A DNA stretch of 64,000 bases. Source: a bacterium (lineage in GTDB: Bacteria; ARS69). The notes under the pieces are model-generated. The model was not told the origin of the DNA. It saw only the letters and a list, made by a program, of their open reading frames with translations, and made no database searches. Positions within the stretch are counted from its first letter, which is position 1, and each line of letters starts with the position of its first letter. The position numbers were made by a program, and so were the translations under genes. The stretch lies in assembly GCA_025774805.1 (NCBI GenBank), contig JALGZR010000052.1, positions 19,985-83,984 of the forward strand, written 5' to 3'. This document shows, one piece after another, positions 63,479 to 64,000 of this stretch.

Positions 63479-64000
63479 CGGATACCTCCTCTCGACCTTC
63501 TGACCGTGTCTCGAGTGCCCTTACCGAGTTGCCCCCTGCTCACAGTCCGCAGCCGGTGTCAGGCACGGCTGCAGCCTGGAAGCGGAGGGACCGTTCGTTC
63601 GACCGCGCTGCCCCCCGGGCCGAGGTCTCCGTCGCGACCACCCGGTCAGGTGGGGCCGCGTCGACGCACACGAGGGTAGCTGGCTACAAGATGCGAGATC
63701 CAGGGCGATCTACCTGGCAACCCAGCGGCTGCCGGCGGACCCGGCGGACGTCTCGTCGACTTCCCGCCGCCTCCGCCCCGGTGGGGATGTCCCGCGGTCA
63801 CCGCCGTTCGTTTCCAGGCGCCTTCCCTCTGGACCTCCCGGCATCGGAGGGCCTGTTCACCATAGGGTCAGAGTTCGCGTTGGGAGCGGGGACCCGAGGT
63901 GGGCGGTGCGGAAAGGGGCGGTGAGGGAGTGGACGGGGTGCCGCCAGGCCATGCCCCGCCATTCCGCCGCCGTAACGCCCTGGAGGGCAACACGTTTCAG
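63479..64000. other. Right-edge stretch with no recognised feature
   Basis: The Shine-Dalgarno GGAGG of the secreted protein lies just inside (minus strand). Beyond it no open frame shows a family signature, and no RNA or hairpin stood out. A gene entering from the right edge cannot be excluded. Confidence 0.4.

Overview
The window comes from a high-GC, diderm bacterium. Outer-membrane machinery (LptD, Omp85, other beta-barrels) sits next to secreted proteins that end in FlgD-like C-terminal sorting domains, and a PorX/PorY-like regulator pair is present. This combination fits an uncultured lineage of the Fibrobacteres-Chlorobi-Bacteroidetes (FCB) supergroup or its candidate-phylum relatives, such as Eisenbacteria- or Krumholzibacteria-like bacteria. 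That placement is inference from gene content; the window has no rRNA or intact tRNA gene.

Layout. 1-9.1 kb (minus strand): a partial beta-helix surface protein running off the left edge, a three-gene pilin/chaperone/usher-like operon (1742-6300), and a frameshifted 13-repeat LVIVD protein with a type IX sorting tail. 9.3-13.8 kb: an HPP membrane protein, an HDOD regulator and a large transketolase-like enzyme ending at a strong terminator. 13.8-21.6 kb: a scarred region with an orphan tmRNA 3' end, a decayed C-terminal fragment, a zinc-ribbon membrane protein, an MltF-type transglycosylase, two arylsulfotransferase-like genes and a GT-C glycosyltransferase-like gene, plus broken extra copies of both of the last two families. 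21.6-30.1 kb: acyl-CoA dehydrogenase, cysteine synthase, YqeY, two nucleotide-sugar enzymes and a secreted BNR/sortilin-type protein. 30.3-45.2 kb: a compact, mostly overlapping plus-strand run carrying a WecA-like/HemC-like fusion, a PorY-like kinase, PorX, t6A-modification genes (tsaE, tsaB) and rimI, purine nucleoside phosphorylase, accD, folC, an orphan sugar-type ABC ATPase and a large LptD. 45.2-52.7 kb: a secreted PNGase F-like protein, a GT-C protein, an AI-2E family permease, a thioredoxin-like/C39-like/cohesin-like trio, and ACT and CBS proteins. 53-64 kb: a lipoprotein, Omp85 protein, DUF4390-like protein, NtrY/NtrX-like two-component system (kinase frameshifted), outer-membrane protein, MBOAT acyltransferase with SGNH-like partner, nitroreductase, and a secreted protein.

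How it fits together. Much of the window concerns the cell envelope: making it (LptD, WecA-like, UXS, MBOAT, GT-C), sensing it (PorXY, NtrYX) and displaying proteins on it (type IX cargo, pilin/usher-like operon). Several observations stand out. Two genes are broken by perfect short tandem duplications whose removal restores the reading frame exactly. A short sense-oriented motif recurs at gene 3' ends, usually starting with the TAG stop codon. A degenerate HemC-like domain is fused in frame to a WecA-like transferase with its own internal start signal. Paralog debris and a tmRNA 3' end mark a plastic locus.
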